Shown here piece after piece: positions 37,083-50,698 of a stretch of 64,000 bases of DNA (position 1 is its first letter; every line of letters begins with the position of its first letter). The notes under the pieces are model-generated. The model was not told the DNA's origin, made no database searches, and saw nothing but the letters and a program-made list of their open reading frames with translations. This stretch comes from Lenzites betulinus (taxonomy: Eukaryota; Basidiomycota; Agaricomycetes; Polyporales; Polyporaceae). A program made the translations under genes and the position numbers. Where the stretch lies: NCBI GenBank assembly GCA_022264855.1, contig JABYQU010000012.1:62001-126000 (forward strand). Reading direction: 5' to 3'.

Positions 37083-38731
37083 CTACGCCTTCCATGACCA
37101 CCCCCCCTTGTCTCGCGCATCCAGCCACCGAACATTTGCGACACAGACCCCCGCAGCCAGAAGGAGCACCCCGTCGAAAATGGCGACTTCGTTGTAGCGG
37201 TTTTTCAGGACGTTCATGTTCAGCATCCCTCCCGTTGTACCGGTGCCGCGCTGATGACTGCCCAGGATAACGCCCGCGATGGGCGCGCCGAACAGTGCTC
37301 CGAGCCCTCGAATGAAGTAGATGAACGCGTTCACGCTGGAGTAGTTCTGCACGCCGTAAACTTCCGTAATCGTGGTCGGCAGGAGCGCATTATATCCCCC
37401 GGCAAGGATGCCGTAGAATACAATGAAGGCGAGGAAGCGGACGCGGTCGGAGTCGTACCACAGTGCGAAGACAGCGATACCGGAGAAGATAACCTGGGAG
37501 ACGTTATGGGAGATCCAAGGCACATCATAGGCACGGCGGGCTTACGCTCAGAACCATGGTATTCTGTCGTCCCACGCGATCCGCGAGAATGCCCATCCCA
37601 ATCCGTGCCGCGCTGTTCACGGCGGTGTTTATAGCCAACAGCAGACTGCCTGTGGAGCTCGAGTACGAGAGGACGGAGACGGAGTACGTGGTCAGGAAGT
37701 ACACGGGCACCATGTTCCCTGCCGCCTGCAGCAAAGCTCCGAGGGACTAATCGCGTTCGAAGTTCAGTCGGCAAAGGAACTCCGCAAATCTGCAGCCGCT
37801 CGTACCTGGAGAATGAAGGTACCCCGTTTGATCATGGCCATGCTGACACGGGTGCGGCCCGCGACGTTCGCTGCCATTCCGTGTTTCTTGGTCAGAACGC
37901 TCGAGATTGGGATTCCCAGCACAAAGTTCCACACGCCCAGTATCCGCAGGGCCCATCGAATCCCGAGTCGCGTAAGCAGGACGTGGAAGACCGGGGAAAG
38001 CACCAGGCCGCCTACGCCGCTACCAGCTAGAACAATTCCCATTGCCGCGCCACGGTTCCGGTCGAAATACGCTGGCGTAAGTGACATGATCGGGAAGTAG
38101 TACATGCTGGACCCTATTCCATAGAGCAGCCCCTGGGTCAAATACAGCTGCCATAGCTGACATAAAATTCACGTCAGATGGTGTAGAATATGGCCCATCA
38201 CGTGGAGGGGTATGTCGCGACGCACCTGAGTGGAGAAACTGGCCAAGAAGATTCCGACGCTCATGATGAAGGCACCGGTCAGGGAGATGAGTTTCACGTT
38301 CTCGAACCTGCCTATCATCGGGTTTACGAAGATGCTGCCACTCCACGTCAGTCCGCTACCGATAGTCCCCACCAGGGACACCAGCGCGTCCTGGCCTTGT
38401 GCGCCCCGTATATTGGTTTCCGGGGAAGTGTAAAATTCCTGCGAGGGGATTTGTCTCCGTTAATTTCATTCTATAAACAGCTTAACAAACCGACCTGAAA
38501 TAGACCGTAGATGGAATTGATTCCAATGACATGGAAAGTCATCATAAAGCCTGCGAATACAAGCAGACACTGATACGTTTGGGACGGCTGAGAGGGCACA
38601 TCGTCGAGGTCTGTCCGGTGAATATCCGTAGTTCGAGATGCTTCATAATTGGGACCTGTTTCGCTCGTATGACTACGAAGAGTACGAAGAGACAGGGTGT
38701 CCCCGCCTTCCCGGTTTTGCACGGTGTTCAT
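37083..38731 (-). CDS. MFS transporter, monocarboxylate (MCT/Mch) type
   Basis: A plasma-membrane carrier of the major facilitator superfamily, in the group that includes yeast Mch proteins and animal monocarboxylate carriers. Five exons, all in phase 0 (38495-38731, 38226-38438, 37806-38156, 37546-37746, 37083-37493), give about 470 residues. The hydrophilic N-terminus is followed by twelve predicted helices. Family features are YQCLLVFAGFMMTFHVIG in helix 1, SLVGTIGSGLTWSGSIFV, the GSGVGGLVLSP motif in helix 5, and the mid-protein ADRVGRQN loop. The substrate could be a monocarboxylate, riboflavin or something else in this group. It is head to head with SNF1, with only 188 bases between starts. 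I start at MNTVQNREGG. An ATG 21 codons upstream is less likely. Confidence 0.9.
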
Positions 38732-38919
38732 GGCGGTTCGTGAGGAACAGGCAATACGCCACAGCGAACAAACACAGTACAACAGCCCCCACATTCGTCG
38801 ATCACTGCAGAGATCCGCGGAAGCGCCCGCTCATACCGGTTGCCTCCTCTCGTACCTCCTCCTCCCCTCGGACTTCGCGCGTTACACTCCTTCTCCACTC
38901 TTCTCTGATTACACTCAAG
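38732..38919. promoter_or_regulatory. Compact bidirectional promoter, MFS transporter / SNF1
   Basis: Only 188 bases separate the two opposite start codons. The SNF1 side is pyrimidine-rich (CTCCTCCTCCCCTC, then TTCTCCACTCTTCTC), as in many fungal leaders. No TATA box is seen. Confidence 0.55.
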
Positions 38920-41158
<2,239 letters not shown>

Positions 41159-42541
41159 AGGCCCTATGGACGCGAGCGGTGCCTGGTTGTATGCTCCGGA
41201 TCGTACGTGCTTGTGTGTTTTACGCTGTTCGCTATGTTATGCTTGTACCGCTTATTGTTTCGTCATCGCTCAGATGTCTTGCGCGTGGATGTAGCTCATG
41301 GAACACTGGATATGTATCATTACCTCATATAGAAGCACGTCTTTGACATACAACCACCGAATGCGGACGTCCAGAGTGCTCGGCGAAGCCGGTGGAGCCA
41401 TCGTCCACCCGGAGCAACGGACGTCAGGCCGGACTGCCCAGGAATTTGGAGTCCCCATCGCCAGCGGTAGAAGGTGGGCAGGGAGTCTCCGTTCCGAGCG
41501 TCGACGGCCGCTGACGACCGTATGCTTCAGCCAGATGTGCACAGCGGCCGGGGCGCCACTTGTGAGACGACCGTCTCCGACTGGCCACACGTCGCAGCTG
41601 TCATCGTGATGGACGCGATAGCCTCATGGGTGCCATCGCTTGCCTTCGGGCGGCGCATCCTTCTTTCGCTGCATGAATGATCTTCGTGCTTGACCTTCTG
41701 TCTCCGGCGACCTCGTCCGGATGGCCTCGTTAATTAACTCGTCGATCGACGCGTCTCCGGCGCTTCCTTTTCATTGTCGGCAGGCAATTCCGCGGAGAGC
41801 GTTCTCTATGGCACTGTGCAGGATCTAGGTATACAGCCAACTCCGCTGTGCTGCACCTGCTCGCTTGAGCGCCATGGGATCCGCATGGCGCGACGAGCGA
41901 GCAGTAGTTGATGATTTTCACGCCGTTCACAGGGAACGACGCAGACCGCTCCATTCGGGTCGGCCGCTCGGCCCACGCGTCTTCGCAACGTCGCTGTCAG
42001 AGCTGCACGTCGGTGAGTGCTTCTTGGACGAATACGGGCTCCTCTCTTCTCTCAACAGTCCTGATAGGTCACGTCGCTCGACGTGCCCAACTCCCATCGC
42101 CGATGGATGTGACGACGAGCTACGTACTCCGCAGCCCCATGTTTCTCCCCGCCATGCACCACGATGCTACGGGACCGCCGGGAGGAGTTCCTGTCGACGC
42201 TATGAGCGCATCTTCCGTGAGGAGCAATGTGCCCGCCGGAGGGCGGTGGCGGCGCAAAGAGGGCTCTCCCGATCTGTGGTTGCATTTGGTGTTAATCACA
42301 TTGATGTGACCATCGAGGAAGCCGTCCAGGTTTGCACGCTAAGTGTCGCCTTCCCTGACACTCCCGCGTGGGAACGCTGAGAATTCGCTCAAACAGGCCA
42401 CCGAGTACCCAAATCGAGCAGCGCGCCGTCCCGAGTGCGCACCTCGTCACGCCGGACAAGTTCAACGCCGCCGTGGTATATAACCTTCTGTCGTTCCTTT
42501 TCTTGCCTCCTCTCATCCCCCACCATCCTTCGTTCGCCGAC
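41159..42541. other. Intergenic region with TATA box for the PUF gene
   Basis: No gene is supported in 1.4 kb. TATATAA at 42477-42483 lies about 60 bases before the PUF start and is followed by a strong CT-rich leader. An open frame at 41865-42380 has no recognisable domain. Confidence 0.55.
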
Positions 42542-45181
42542 ATGGACCAGACCTCCTCTTCGCAAGCCTTCGTTCCTCTCTTCGACCCCCTTCCGTCCTC
42601 AAGATCCTCCGCTGCCTCCATCTGGGCACCCCAGCCGCAACCCTCCGATGTTGCTTGGTCGAAGGCCATTGACTCGTTCACTCGAGTCAACCTTGGTGGT
42701 ATACCCGGAGTCATGCACTCTGACCCCCGCCGTCCCTCTTCTTACAACACTAGCGAAGACGTTTTCGGGCCCGTTGGCTTCGACGGCCAACGTCGTCAGG
42801 CCGTCGGCGCGATCGGTGACGGGCGGCGCAAGCCCTCGCCCACCTATGATGAGTTTGTGAGTGTGATTATATGCTGTATATTCGTTACTTGCTGATCGCT
42901 CATCTTACACAGCACGTCGAGCAGCTGCTCCGCTCGTTGAATCTCAACTCGCCCGCTCCCATGGCACATGGCAGCAGGCTCAAGACCGACATGTCCAACT
43001 CTCCCACGTCGCCGGATCTATCACCTATCTCTTCGACTTCTGCTCTCCTGACGCCGACTGATCTGAGTCCCGCCAAGACATTCGACCAAAAGACGCTGCC
43101 TCCCTTCGACCTTGGCGGCCCGCATCGTCCGGGAGACAACAACTCCCTCATGTTCGAAACCGGTTACAGGATGCAAGACGGAGGCATGGGCCTCCAAAGC
43201 TCCCTTTATCCTGCCTCGCAGTCTTTCGGGCCCGATGGGCCATACTTCTCTCAGTTTGAACCTTTCTTTGATGGAGGCCTCGCACCCCCTCCCCGAGGAC
43301 AAGCGTTGTTTCCTGCTGCGGCGCCTTCTGACCGTCGCCGTGTTCAGTCTGGTTCCATTCCACCTCCGCTCTCGCCTACCTGGGGTCAGCAACGTCTTCA
43401 ACCGGCTTCTGACTGGTTACGAGCGGACGAAGGGACAGACCGAGGGCTCTGCTTCACCAGTAGCGAAGCTCTGTTTCGCTCTCCTCCGGCGCACACAACC
43501 TCGACCCATCGATCGTCCTCGCAGGTTCATGAGGTCAGTAGGGCACTACCTTGATAAATGTAATCAACTAAACCTGTTGTGCACGCTACAGCCGATCAAT
43601 TTCTTGTCGCTCTTGCATCCTTCTTCGACCCCACCTTATGACCTGTTCGTCTCGAGGATTATCAAGTCGTCCGATCAGCAAGCCTCCATTTTCCTTCAGC
43701 AGAAACTGAAGGTCGCGGACTCGGACGAGCGCGCCAAAATCGTCGACGCCATTTGTACCAAGGGTTTCGAGATGATGGCTCACCGGTACGTGCGCTTTAA
43801 ATGCTTCGCGAGCTGTTATCGCCAATACCACGTCCTCTAGGTTTGGCAATTGGGCCGTGCAGCGGTGCCTCGAGGCGACTTCCAGCGCTGAAGAAAGGCG
43901 GAAGATTGTGACATGCATGCGGTCAGTCTGTCAATCATTGCTTCACAACATACGTACTTACATATTCATGCACCACAGCGGCCGTGTCGTTGATCTTGCC
44001 ACCAACTGCTATGGCTGCCATGTTCTGCAGAAGGCGCTAGACTGCGAGGAGGACATTCGGCTTTTGATCGTCTCGGAGCTTCTGCACGGAGACCCAGCCC
44101 AAACCCTGATCAACAAGCACGCGTCGCACGTCTGGAGCAAGGTATGGACAGTTACACTATATCACAAGTCTTTCTCGCTAACGGAATTGTGCAGATCATG
44201 GAACTTACATGGACGTCCCATATTCCTCCTATCTTTGCATTGTAAGCGTAATAACTCAGATGATTCCGCCATCATCTCACTGTGAATTCTCAGTGTAAAC
44301 AAGTCCCTCAAGGGCAAGTGGGCATCATTAGCTTGCCACGAGACAGGATCCTTGGTAGTTCAGGTAAAACCTACATTTCGATCTGTAGCCCTAAACTCAT
44401 CCGCGTTTGTTTAGCATGCATTTGAGAACCTTGAAGAATCCGCCAAAGACGGCATCGTCGACGAGTTGTTGAACCAGGGTTCCAATGTGTTTGCCGAGGT
44501 GGCGAAGAACCAGTGGGGTTCTTACTGCGTCCAACATAGTGAGTCGATAGATTCGTTTAAGCGCTCCCCCGCTAACAACTTTTGTAGTACTCGAGCACGG
44601 CTGCCAGAGGCATCGCGACATGGCGATGGGTCATCTTCTGACGGGGCTTCTGGACTACGCTACCAACGAGCAGGGGATCAAATCCATCACCAAGGCGCTC
44701 AAGGAGGGTGGCACGGACACCCTGGATAGAGTCATTCGCAGGATGTGCGAGCCAGCAAGGAGGTGTGTCTGCGATGCTCATTCCATCATCGTGCGGTCGT
44801 TCATCGTCGTATACTCTCTGGAAGTGCTCGTAGGGCCATGATCGTCGATCTTGCGTTGTCTGCGACGGGTAGCCAGCTCATCGCGAGCGTCCTTCCAATT
44901 GTGCGTAACATCATATTGCTATCTTGTGACGATGCTGACCCGAATATCTAGGCCGATAAGGACCAGCGTGCCCTCCTATATGAATCCATACGAGGACACA
45001 TCGTGACCTTACGGGGATGCAAGACTGGCTCTAAGGTCATCTGGCTGTTGTACGTCCCCGTCGACTCATAAATTCACCGACCCGAGCTAACTATTGTACA
45101 GCGACAGAATGGTACCTACATTCCCGAGTCCTGCTATGCATTGAACTGACCTCGTTCCAGCGCGCATATTACGGCTACTAG
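42542..45181 (+). CDS. PUF (Pumilio) family RNA-binding protein, Jsn1/Puf2-like ending
   Basis: PUF proteins bind 3' untranslated regions and repress or localise mRNAs. Thirteen exons (42542-42856, 42913-43533, 43592-43785, 43841-43921, 43979-44141, 44195-44241, 44294-44363, 44415-44538, 44588-44762, 44834-44900, 44952-45049, 45102-45111, 45161-45181) give about 661 residues. The first ~310 residues are Ser/Pro-rich. Repeats then show the recognition helices of the family: FGNWAVQR, NCYGCHVLQK, HASHVWSK, ETGSLVVQ, QWGSYCVQH and ATGSQLIAS. The protein ends FDRMRAYYGY, like yeast Jsn1/Puf2. Exon 12 is only 10 bases. No RRM is seen. Just before QVHE in exon 2 a conserved-looking peptide sits out of frame (see findings). 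A TATA box and a CT-rich leader precede it. Confidence 0.92.
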
Positions 45182-45959
45182 TCAACGTCTCGTCTCCATC
45201 ATATCATCGGTATATCTCCAAGCATATCTCACCCGCAACCGTTCTCTCCACGCATATCGAATCATCTGCCGCGTCGCATACGCAGTCACCATCGCCCGTT
45301 CGTCAACGTATCTCACCAATCCTTCGCATATTCTGCACTCTTCTGTAAGCCCAGCATCATCGGACTGTCACAAACCCGACTCGGTTACATTTACGCAAGC
45401 ATCGTTTCTTTATTGCTCCTTATTCGCCCCATCTGCCATATCTCGCCTGCAACAGTCTCGCACTCTCCCTTTGCCTGCAATATTTGTTCGCGCGTCCGCA
45501 ACTCCATGTCGGCCGAATGCACCTGTCTCAGTAGCTCACTATAACTGTCATTACGCTTCAATATATCGCTTCTGTAGAGACAAGCTGATAGAGCCTCATT
45601 CTACGTCCCGGTCTGCAGACAAGGGCTCGTACGATACTTCGATAAGGGGCGGACGAGTGCCTCAGGCGTTGCTTAGTGCACTAGCCCAGTGAGCGCCTGC
45701 TCTAGGGTCCTCGAACTGCACGAGCACCATGACCGCGGCTGCTTGAAACTTCCGAAGGCCTTCGTGGTCCTTGTTTAACTGTAGAAAGCCATACTGGACG
45801 TTATAGGCGCGCGCAGAATGATTCGCCGCAAATGCACTCTCGAGGGAAGTAGTGTATGATGAATTTTCGGGATACAGTACTGCATGGGTTACGCAGTCAG
45901 TGCCTGCCTGTATGCTAACAATATATCTGTACGCACTCTAGAATAGTGACTCGGACAGC
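45182..45959. other. Intergenic region between convergent genes
   Basis: About 780 bases holding the 3' ends of the PUF gene (plus) and COX6 (minus). It is AT-richer and CATATCTC-rich at 45190-45330. No gene or RNA is seen. Confidence 0.5.
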
Positions 45960-46422
45960 TCACGAGCTGTAGAGTTCCTCCCGGATGCTGATGCCTATTT
46001 TCCCGGGGATGACGTTGAGAAGTGGCGAGGAAACAGGGGGTGGAAAACTCACCGAGCTCCTCCCGGAGCGGCTTGAGCTCGTCAAGGTACGCCTGGTACT
46101 GCTGCTTGTTCTCCACCTTCTCCTTGATGCCCTCGAAGACCCGGACAGCAGTCGCGTAGTCGTTGACGCGGCGGGCAGCGCGGACGGCCGCCTCGACGAC
46201 GGAGGGGGCGGGGACAAGATCGTGCGCGAAGCAGTTGTTGAGGCCGCGCTGAACCTCGAAAAGGTCCTGGGCAGAGTGGAAGAAGTTGACGTAACGCTCG
46301 TTGAAGGACTCGAACGTCTCCTGTCCGTGTGCGCTGGACGACGCGCGGGCGAAAGCGGGGGCGACGCGGGTCGCGGCGGGGCGGGCGCGAAGGATGGTGG
46401 AGGCGAGCTGAGCGCGGATCAT
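45960..46422 (-). CDS. COX6: Cytochrome c oxidase subunit VI (mammalian Va)
   Basis: Nuclear-encoded subunit of mitochondrial complex IV on the matrix side. Two exons (46053-46422 and 45960-45994) give 134 residues. The N-terminus MIRAQLASTILRARPAATRV is a typical arginine-rich mitochondrial targeting sequence, cleaved before about residue 28. The mature part reads HGQETFESFNERYVNFF, DLFEVQRGLNNCFAHDLVP and ATAVRVFEGIKEK, which is the COX5A/COX6 fold. It ends LREELGISIREELYSS. Length and sequence fit the family closely. It is divergent from the TRA2-like gene with 453 bases between starts. Confidence 0.95.
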
Positions 46423-46875
46423 GGTGGTAGGAGGGAGGAGAGGGCGAGCTGGGCGGGTGCGGGGAGGTTGTGGTCGTAAAGAAAGGGAGGGCGGGCGTCG
46501 TGCAGCGAGGGCAGGACCCGCCGCGGCTCAGCCGAGGCTCCTGCCATCACACCAACCGGTCCAGTCCGACTCGCCTCCGTTCCGCACTGTCCGCCTAGAC
46601 GTCACCGCCGTTCCGCTCGTCCATGCAATATATTCGCTACGACATACGCTCTTTTTACACGTCGGTACTCGTCGTAGCGAACTCGCAACTACGTGACGAG
46701 CATGACGGTGGGCCAAAAAACCGCATCGGGTGGAACGGTGTGGCGGAGTGTGGTCGTGTTTGGGCGGGCGGAGCGCCATACTTAAATTACATGGGTCGGC
46801 GACGTCGTCGGCGTTCTCACCTCCTCTCCTTCGCTGCATCTCCCCGCCCACCCGCCCACACCAACGCCCGCAACA
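46423..46875. promoter_or_regulatory. Shared divergent promoter region, COX6 / TRA2-like
   Basis: These 453 bases separate opposite start codons. The TRA2 side ends with a CT-rich stretch and CAACA just before the ATG. No clear TATA box serves either gene. Confidence 0.45.
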
Positions 46876-48329
46876 ATGGATGACGGTACGTCCTCAGCAT
46901 CAGCCGCCCCGCCGACCACGACGACCACCAGACCCTTCTTTTCGTCCTCGATTTGTTCCACGCCCGGCACGCTCGCCACCAGTTGAACGCACCGCGCCAG
47001 CTATGCCACTTTCCGCCATAGCACCAGCTTCAGCTCGCAGAGGGCGACTCCGGCATCGGCGCGTCTCCAGTGCTCTCTTTACGTTAGCCCGACTTTCCCC
47101 TGTTGGCTGAAGGCCTTCACTCCCGGCGCGCCGTGCTCTGTACTGTCCACGTCGACGCGTCTGTATTCGGCTTCGCCATCACGTCCGTCGCGCTTCGCAC
47201 GCGTCTCGCCCGGTCTTCTGTCCGCCTGGTGGCGTTCCTTGTCGTCTTTCTCGTCGCCAGTCCTCTCCCCCAACGTACCCCTCCTCGACGTCAGTAACAC
47301 GACCTGACTACGTTTCCATCTCCGTCCCTGTCTCCTCAGCCTGGCAGTCGCAAGATATGGCTCCGCCCAGCAACGGCGGTGGGATCAGCATTCCCACCAC
47401 GGACAGTGCCCCCTCGAACGGTGCTACTCAGGAAGAGCCTTCCTGGAACAACGGCGGTGGTCGCTCCCCTGCTCGCACGGTGGAGCCTCCGCGTCGTTCC
47501 AGCAGGAGCCGTAGCCCCGGGAGGCCCTCGGAGAGGTGAGTCCCTGTCAAAGTAACGTAATATTAACCATTTTAACACAGCAACGCAGAAACGGGAATGG
47601 GAATGATGGCGGCAACAACCCAGGGAACAACCTGCATGTCTCCGGCCTGAGCCACAAGGTCGACACGCGTGATCTCGAGGCTGCCTTCGCCAAAAGTGGT
47701 CGAGTATGTTTTTAGTACGTGGTGGAAGCTGGGTTATTGTGTTGACCTGCTGGTGACTGCAGGTGCAAAAGGCCCAAGTGATGTATGACCCTCACTCGCG
47801 CGAGTCGCGTGGGTTCGGGTTTGTGACCATGGAGAGTGCTGAAGAGGCAGATGCTGCCATCGCTGCCATGAACGGTGCTGAACTCTTGGGCAAGGCCATT
47901 TCAGTGGAGAAGGTGTGTACAGGCGCCGTTGTACCGAACAATGCCATAACCCTGTCTAGGCTCGTCGTGGCCGTGCTCGCACGCCCACACCTGGTCGCTA
48001 CTATGGCCCGCCGAAGAGGAATGAACGTGGGTGCCTTGGTATTTGCTTCTGGGCCAGATTGTTGACCCTGGGTAGCAGATGAACGTCCGTACGACCCTCG
48101 CCCGTACGATAGTCGTTACGTCCGCGGGGGTGGGCACGATGACAACCGGCGCCGACCTCGTTATGATGACGATTACCGCGGTGGTGGCCGTGAAGGTGGC
48201 CGCGACTACGACCGTGGTGGCTACGGCCGCGACTACGAACGCGGTGGTGAACGTGGCGGTGGAGGCGGAGGCTACGGCGGTGGTCGTGACTATGACCGCG
48301 GTAGCCGCTACGACGACCGCCGGTACTGA
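46876..48329 (+). CDS. TRA2-like serine/arginine splicing factor (one RRM, RGG tail)
   Basis: Binds exonic enhancers in pre-mRNA and controls splice-site choice. Six exons (46876-46885, 47340-47535, 47589-47703, 47763-47912, 47960-48026, 48079-48329) give about 262 residues. The first coding exon is 10 bases (MDD plus one base), followed by a 454-base intron, far longer than others in this window. The N-terminal part has an RS segment (RRSSRSRSPGRPSER). A single RRM follows, with RNP2 NLHVSGL and RNP1 RGFGFVTM. The tail is rich in Arg, Gly, Asp and Tyr (RPYDPRPYDSRY and GGGGGGYGGGRDYDRG). Domain order RS-RRM-RG is that of Tra2. If the short first exon is wrong, translation would begin at 47357 (MAPPSNGG) in the same frame. 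Confidence 0.87.
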
Positions 48330-48560
48330 GTCCGCCATTCGTGGTCCTTCTGACATGCTTTGCCGTGCAGTGCACTGTATGCTATATGGTGGTTCCGGAT
48401 TCGTGAGCTATGTTCAAAACTGCTCACGTGTGACCTTGTCTTTCACGTATGCGCTTTTGTGGTTGTGGTATACTGTCGACTCTCTGGTACCTGTAATGCC
48501 TTCTATATATCGTGTCAATTTATCAATTGGCACTACACTGCGATACTATGGGAGTGTGCC

Positions 48561-49470
48561 TTATTGCGGAGTACCAGGTGCTAATCCTGCGCTTCCTATG
48601 CCCATGTCCACGACGAAACGCTCCCGACCGAGTCGTCTCATCTCCTCCACAACCTCGCCCACCTTCTCAAACTCGGCCCATCGTCTACTCGTGTCGTTCC
48701 CCCCAGAGGGCGCAGGCTCGACGAAGCGCAGCCTCAGCGCGAGCCACTGCATGCTCTTCACGCGCGCGACGAAGTCCTCGACGTCCTCGCGCGTGCCCTC
48801 GCAGTAGATCACGCCGGGGTAGCCCACCTTCGCGAAGCCGGTCAGCGAAAGCTCGTGCGCCCATTGCGAGAGCGAGCGGCGCTTCTGCGGGGACTTGAGG
48901 TGGTGCGAGGTGAAGAGTGCGTGGTAACGCGGCGGTGGAATGCTCCCCGGGGGAGCGGCGGGTTGTATGGTAGGTGCACTTTCGGTTGACGAGGGTTCCA
49001 CCTCTGCGGCTTCGGCGTGAAGTCGAGGCAAGAGATGTGAAGAGATCAGCTCATATAGAGGATATCTGCACGTCATGTTTAGTTTTCTGCATGCAGAGCC
49101 AGCATACGAAAACGTACTCACTGCCTCTGACTTCTTCAAGAGCCTCCGCGACAACAGCCTGCCACCGCTCCTGCTCAGAACGTCCCAAATTGCTGCCTTT
49201 GACCGCGACGTGTGGTATCGTGCGGCCGGAGTTGTCTCCTTCTTCCCAAGGCATCTCAACCTCGAACCAGACGTCGCTGTCGTCCGTCCTCACAACAAAC
49301 TGCGCGGCATGGTGGACTGGGGGAAGCTCAACGTCGGGGTTTCCAGAGTACGCGTCGAGCAGCGCGTCCCATACGGCCGCGTCTTCTGTGAATGCGAGCA
49401 GCTCGCCTGGGAGGAGGCAGCATTTCAAAAGATGTAGCTCCTCGAGAACCGCACGGATGGATGAGGCCAT
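48561..49470 (-). CDS. RWD domain plus DUF1115 protein (RWDD2-like)
   Basis: Two exons (49118-49470 and 48561-49065) give about 285 residues. The N-terminal half has the RWD layout, starting SSIRAVLEELHLLKCCLLPGE and containing PPVHHAAQFVV, then a short Tyr/Pro-rich YPLYELISSHLLPRL. The C-terminal half is the DUF1115 block, with RYHALFTSHHLKSPQKRR, GFAKVGYPGVIYCEG and VARVKSMQWLALRLRF. This pair of domains is seen in animal RWDD2 and fungal homologues. Function is unknown, but links to ubiquitin-like modifiers and RNA have been suggested for related domains. I start at MASSIRA. An ATG seven codons earlier is possible. It is tail to tail with the TRA2-like gene (231 bases apart). Confidence 0.9.
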
Positions 49471-49782
49471 GCCTGCAGTGGAGGTGTGCACAGAAACTCT
49501 GTGGCGCAGCTATGACGGCGGCGTTGAGTGCATGATTCCGGTACGGTCGGGCCGATGGATACTTCAAAATCCAGCTACGTGACCGGGTTCGGACTTTGCG
49601 GGGCACCGCGTACGTTCGGAGCGGACATGACCGGGGAATGTTGTGAGTCCTGTACTGGCACAAATAAACAAAACACTGCTGAGTCGACGTCGCCGGCTCT
49701 TAGCCGCGGGGATATAAGTATGTACGTCGCTCAATCCGATCCGCATCATGCTAGACACAACACGCGTTCTTCTAGCAGCGGA

Positions 49783-50220
49783 ATGTTCGTCGACATGCAT
49801 CACCCAGCTCCGAGTTCTAGTATCCCCCCTCAAGTGAGTTCGGTTTCCCGTCCACATCTCAAGGCCTCATCCCCAACCTCACCAATGTTGCTTTGTCGTT
49901 AACAGGCGTTGCCCCCATGGATGCATAACGCACTTCAAGACACCCATCTACGCTACCCCTATGACGCATTCGACGTGACGGCGCACCTGAGGCAAAACCC
50001 CTCTACCGGCGGCGTCGTAACGGTGTTTCGCATGATATGCGGTGACTGTCCGGGGTATGTCTCTTCGGCCTCGGAATGCGATCGGCCCTAACAGCAGCGA
50101 TTGCAGTACTACACCCCTGGCCCAGGAGATACATTGTGCAACTTCGAGATACACTTGAAGAACCGTGCGCACCGGGCGCGGGTACAAGCCAGGATGCAGC
50201 CACGGCGGTCGATGCTCTGA
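49783..50220 (+). CDS. Small conserved protein with a C2H2-like zinc-binding pattern
   Basis: Three exons (49783-49833, 49906-50058, 50107-50220) give about 105 residues. Visible motifs are MFVDMHHPAP, ALPPWMHNALQDTHLRYPYDAFDV and a CGDC..(18)..HLKNRAH pattern. The last joins a Cys pair to two His, like a U1-type zinc finger. The second intron uses a weak GTCTCT donor. I chose it because it keeps the frame that reads YTPGPGDTLCNFEIHLKNR, which I recall as conserved in basidiomycete relatives. The stronger GTATGT donor three bases earlier would instead stop at 50158. GATATAAG at 49711 is a plausible TATA box, favouring the ATG at 49783 over in-frame ATGs at 49720 and 49528. Function is unknown. 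Confidence 0.5.
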
Positions 50221-50698
50221 GCCTGGTTTCTTGTATTTTAGAATATTTCGGTGTTTCACTTCAAGGGAAAGGATTGTTATGGAAGCAGCCTGAGCCAGCC
50301 GGTTGTGTAATTTTGGACTGTATATGTTCTTATTTTAGTATATGGGCATATGGTTCCTTGCGGCCGTGAATTCTCTCGCATATGTACAAGGTTCTGCAGC
50401 CAAGTGTCCTTGGTGTATACAGTACTGTGCAATGTGCCAACCTATAACGGTTACCGGACTGGGAGTCCAACTCCGCAGAGATGAAGTTCCCACGAGTGCT
50501 AATCACAGATCGGGTAGATATCGTACTCTGTTCAGCACTGCGTGATCCATCCCCAACTTACACCGCCAGTTGCTTCAGCACAGTCTCCGACCTTCAAGCA
50601 ATACTCACTTGATTTTTGAACGTACTCGACGATGACCTCCAACGGTGGTGCCACGAACAGTATGTTCACCCGTCCGGAGATGTGATAGGCACGTCCTG
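50221..50698. other. Intergenic region, no feature seen
   Basis: About 480 bases, AT-richer than average, with the 3' end of the small zinc-finger-like gene and the promoter of the ankyrin gene. Nothing further is recognised. Confidence 0.4.

Noticed and set aside
41865..42380. 171-codon open frame upstream of the PUF gene
   Set aside because: It ends in the PUF promoter, shows no domain and lacks a convincing leader.
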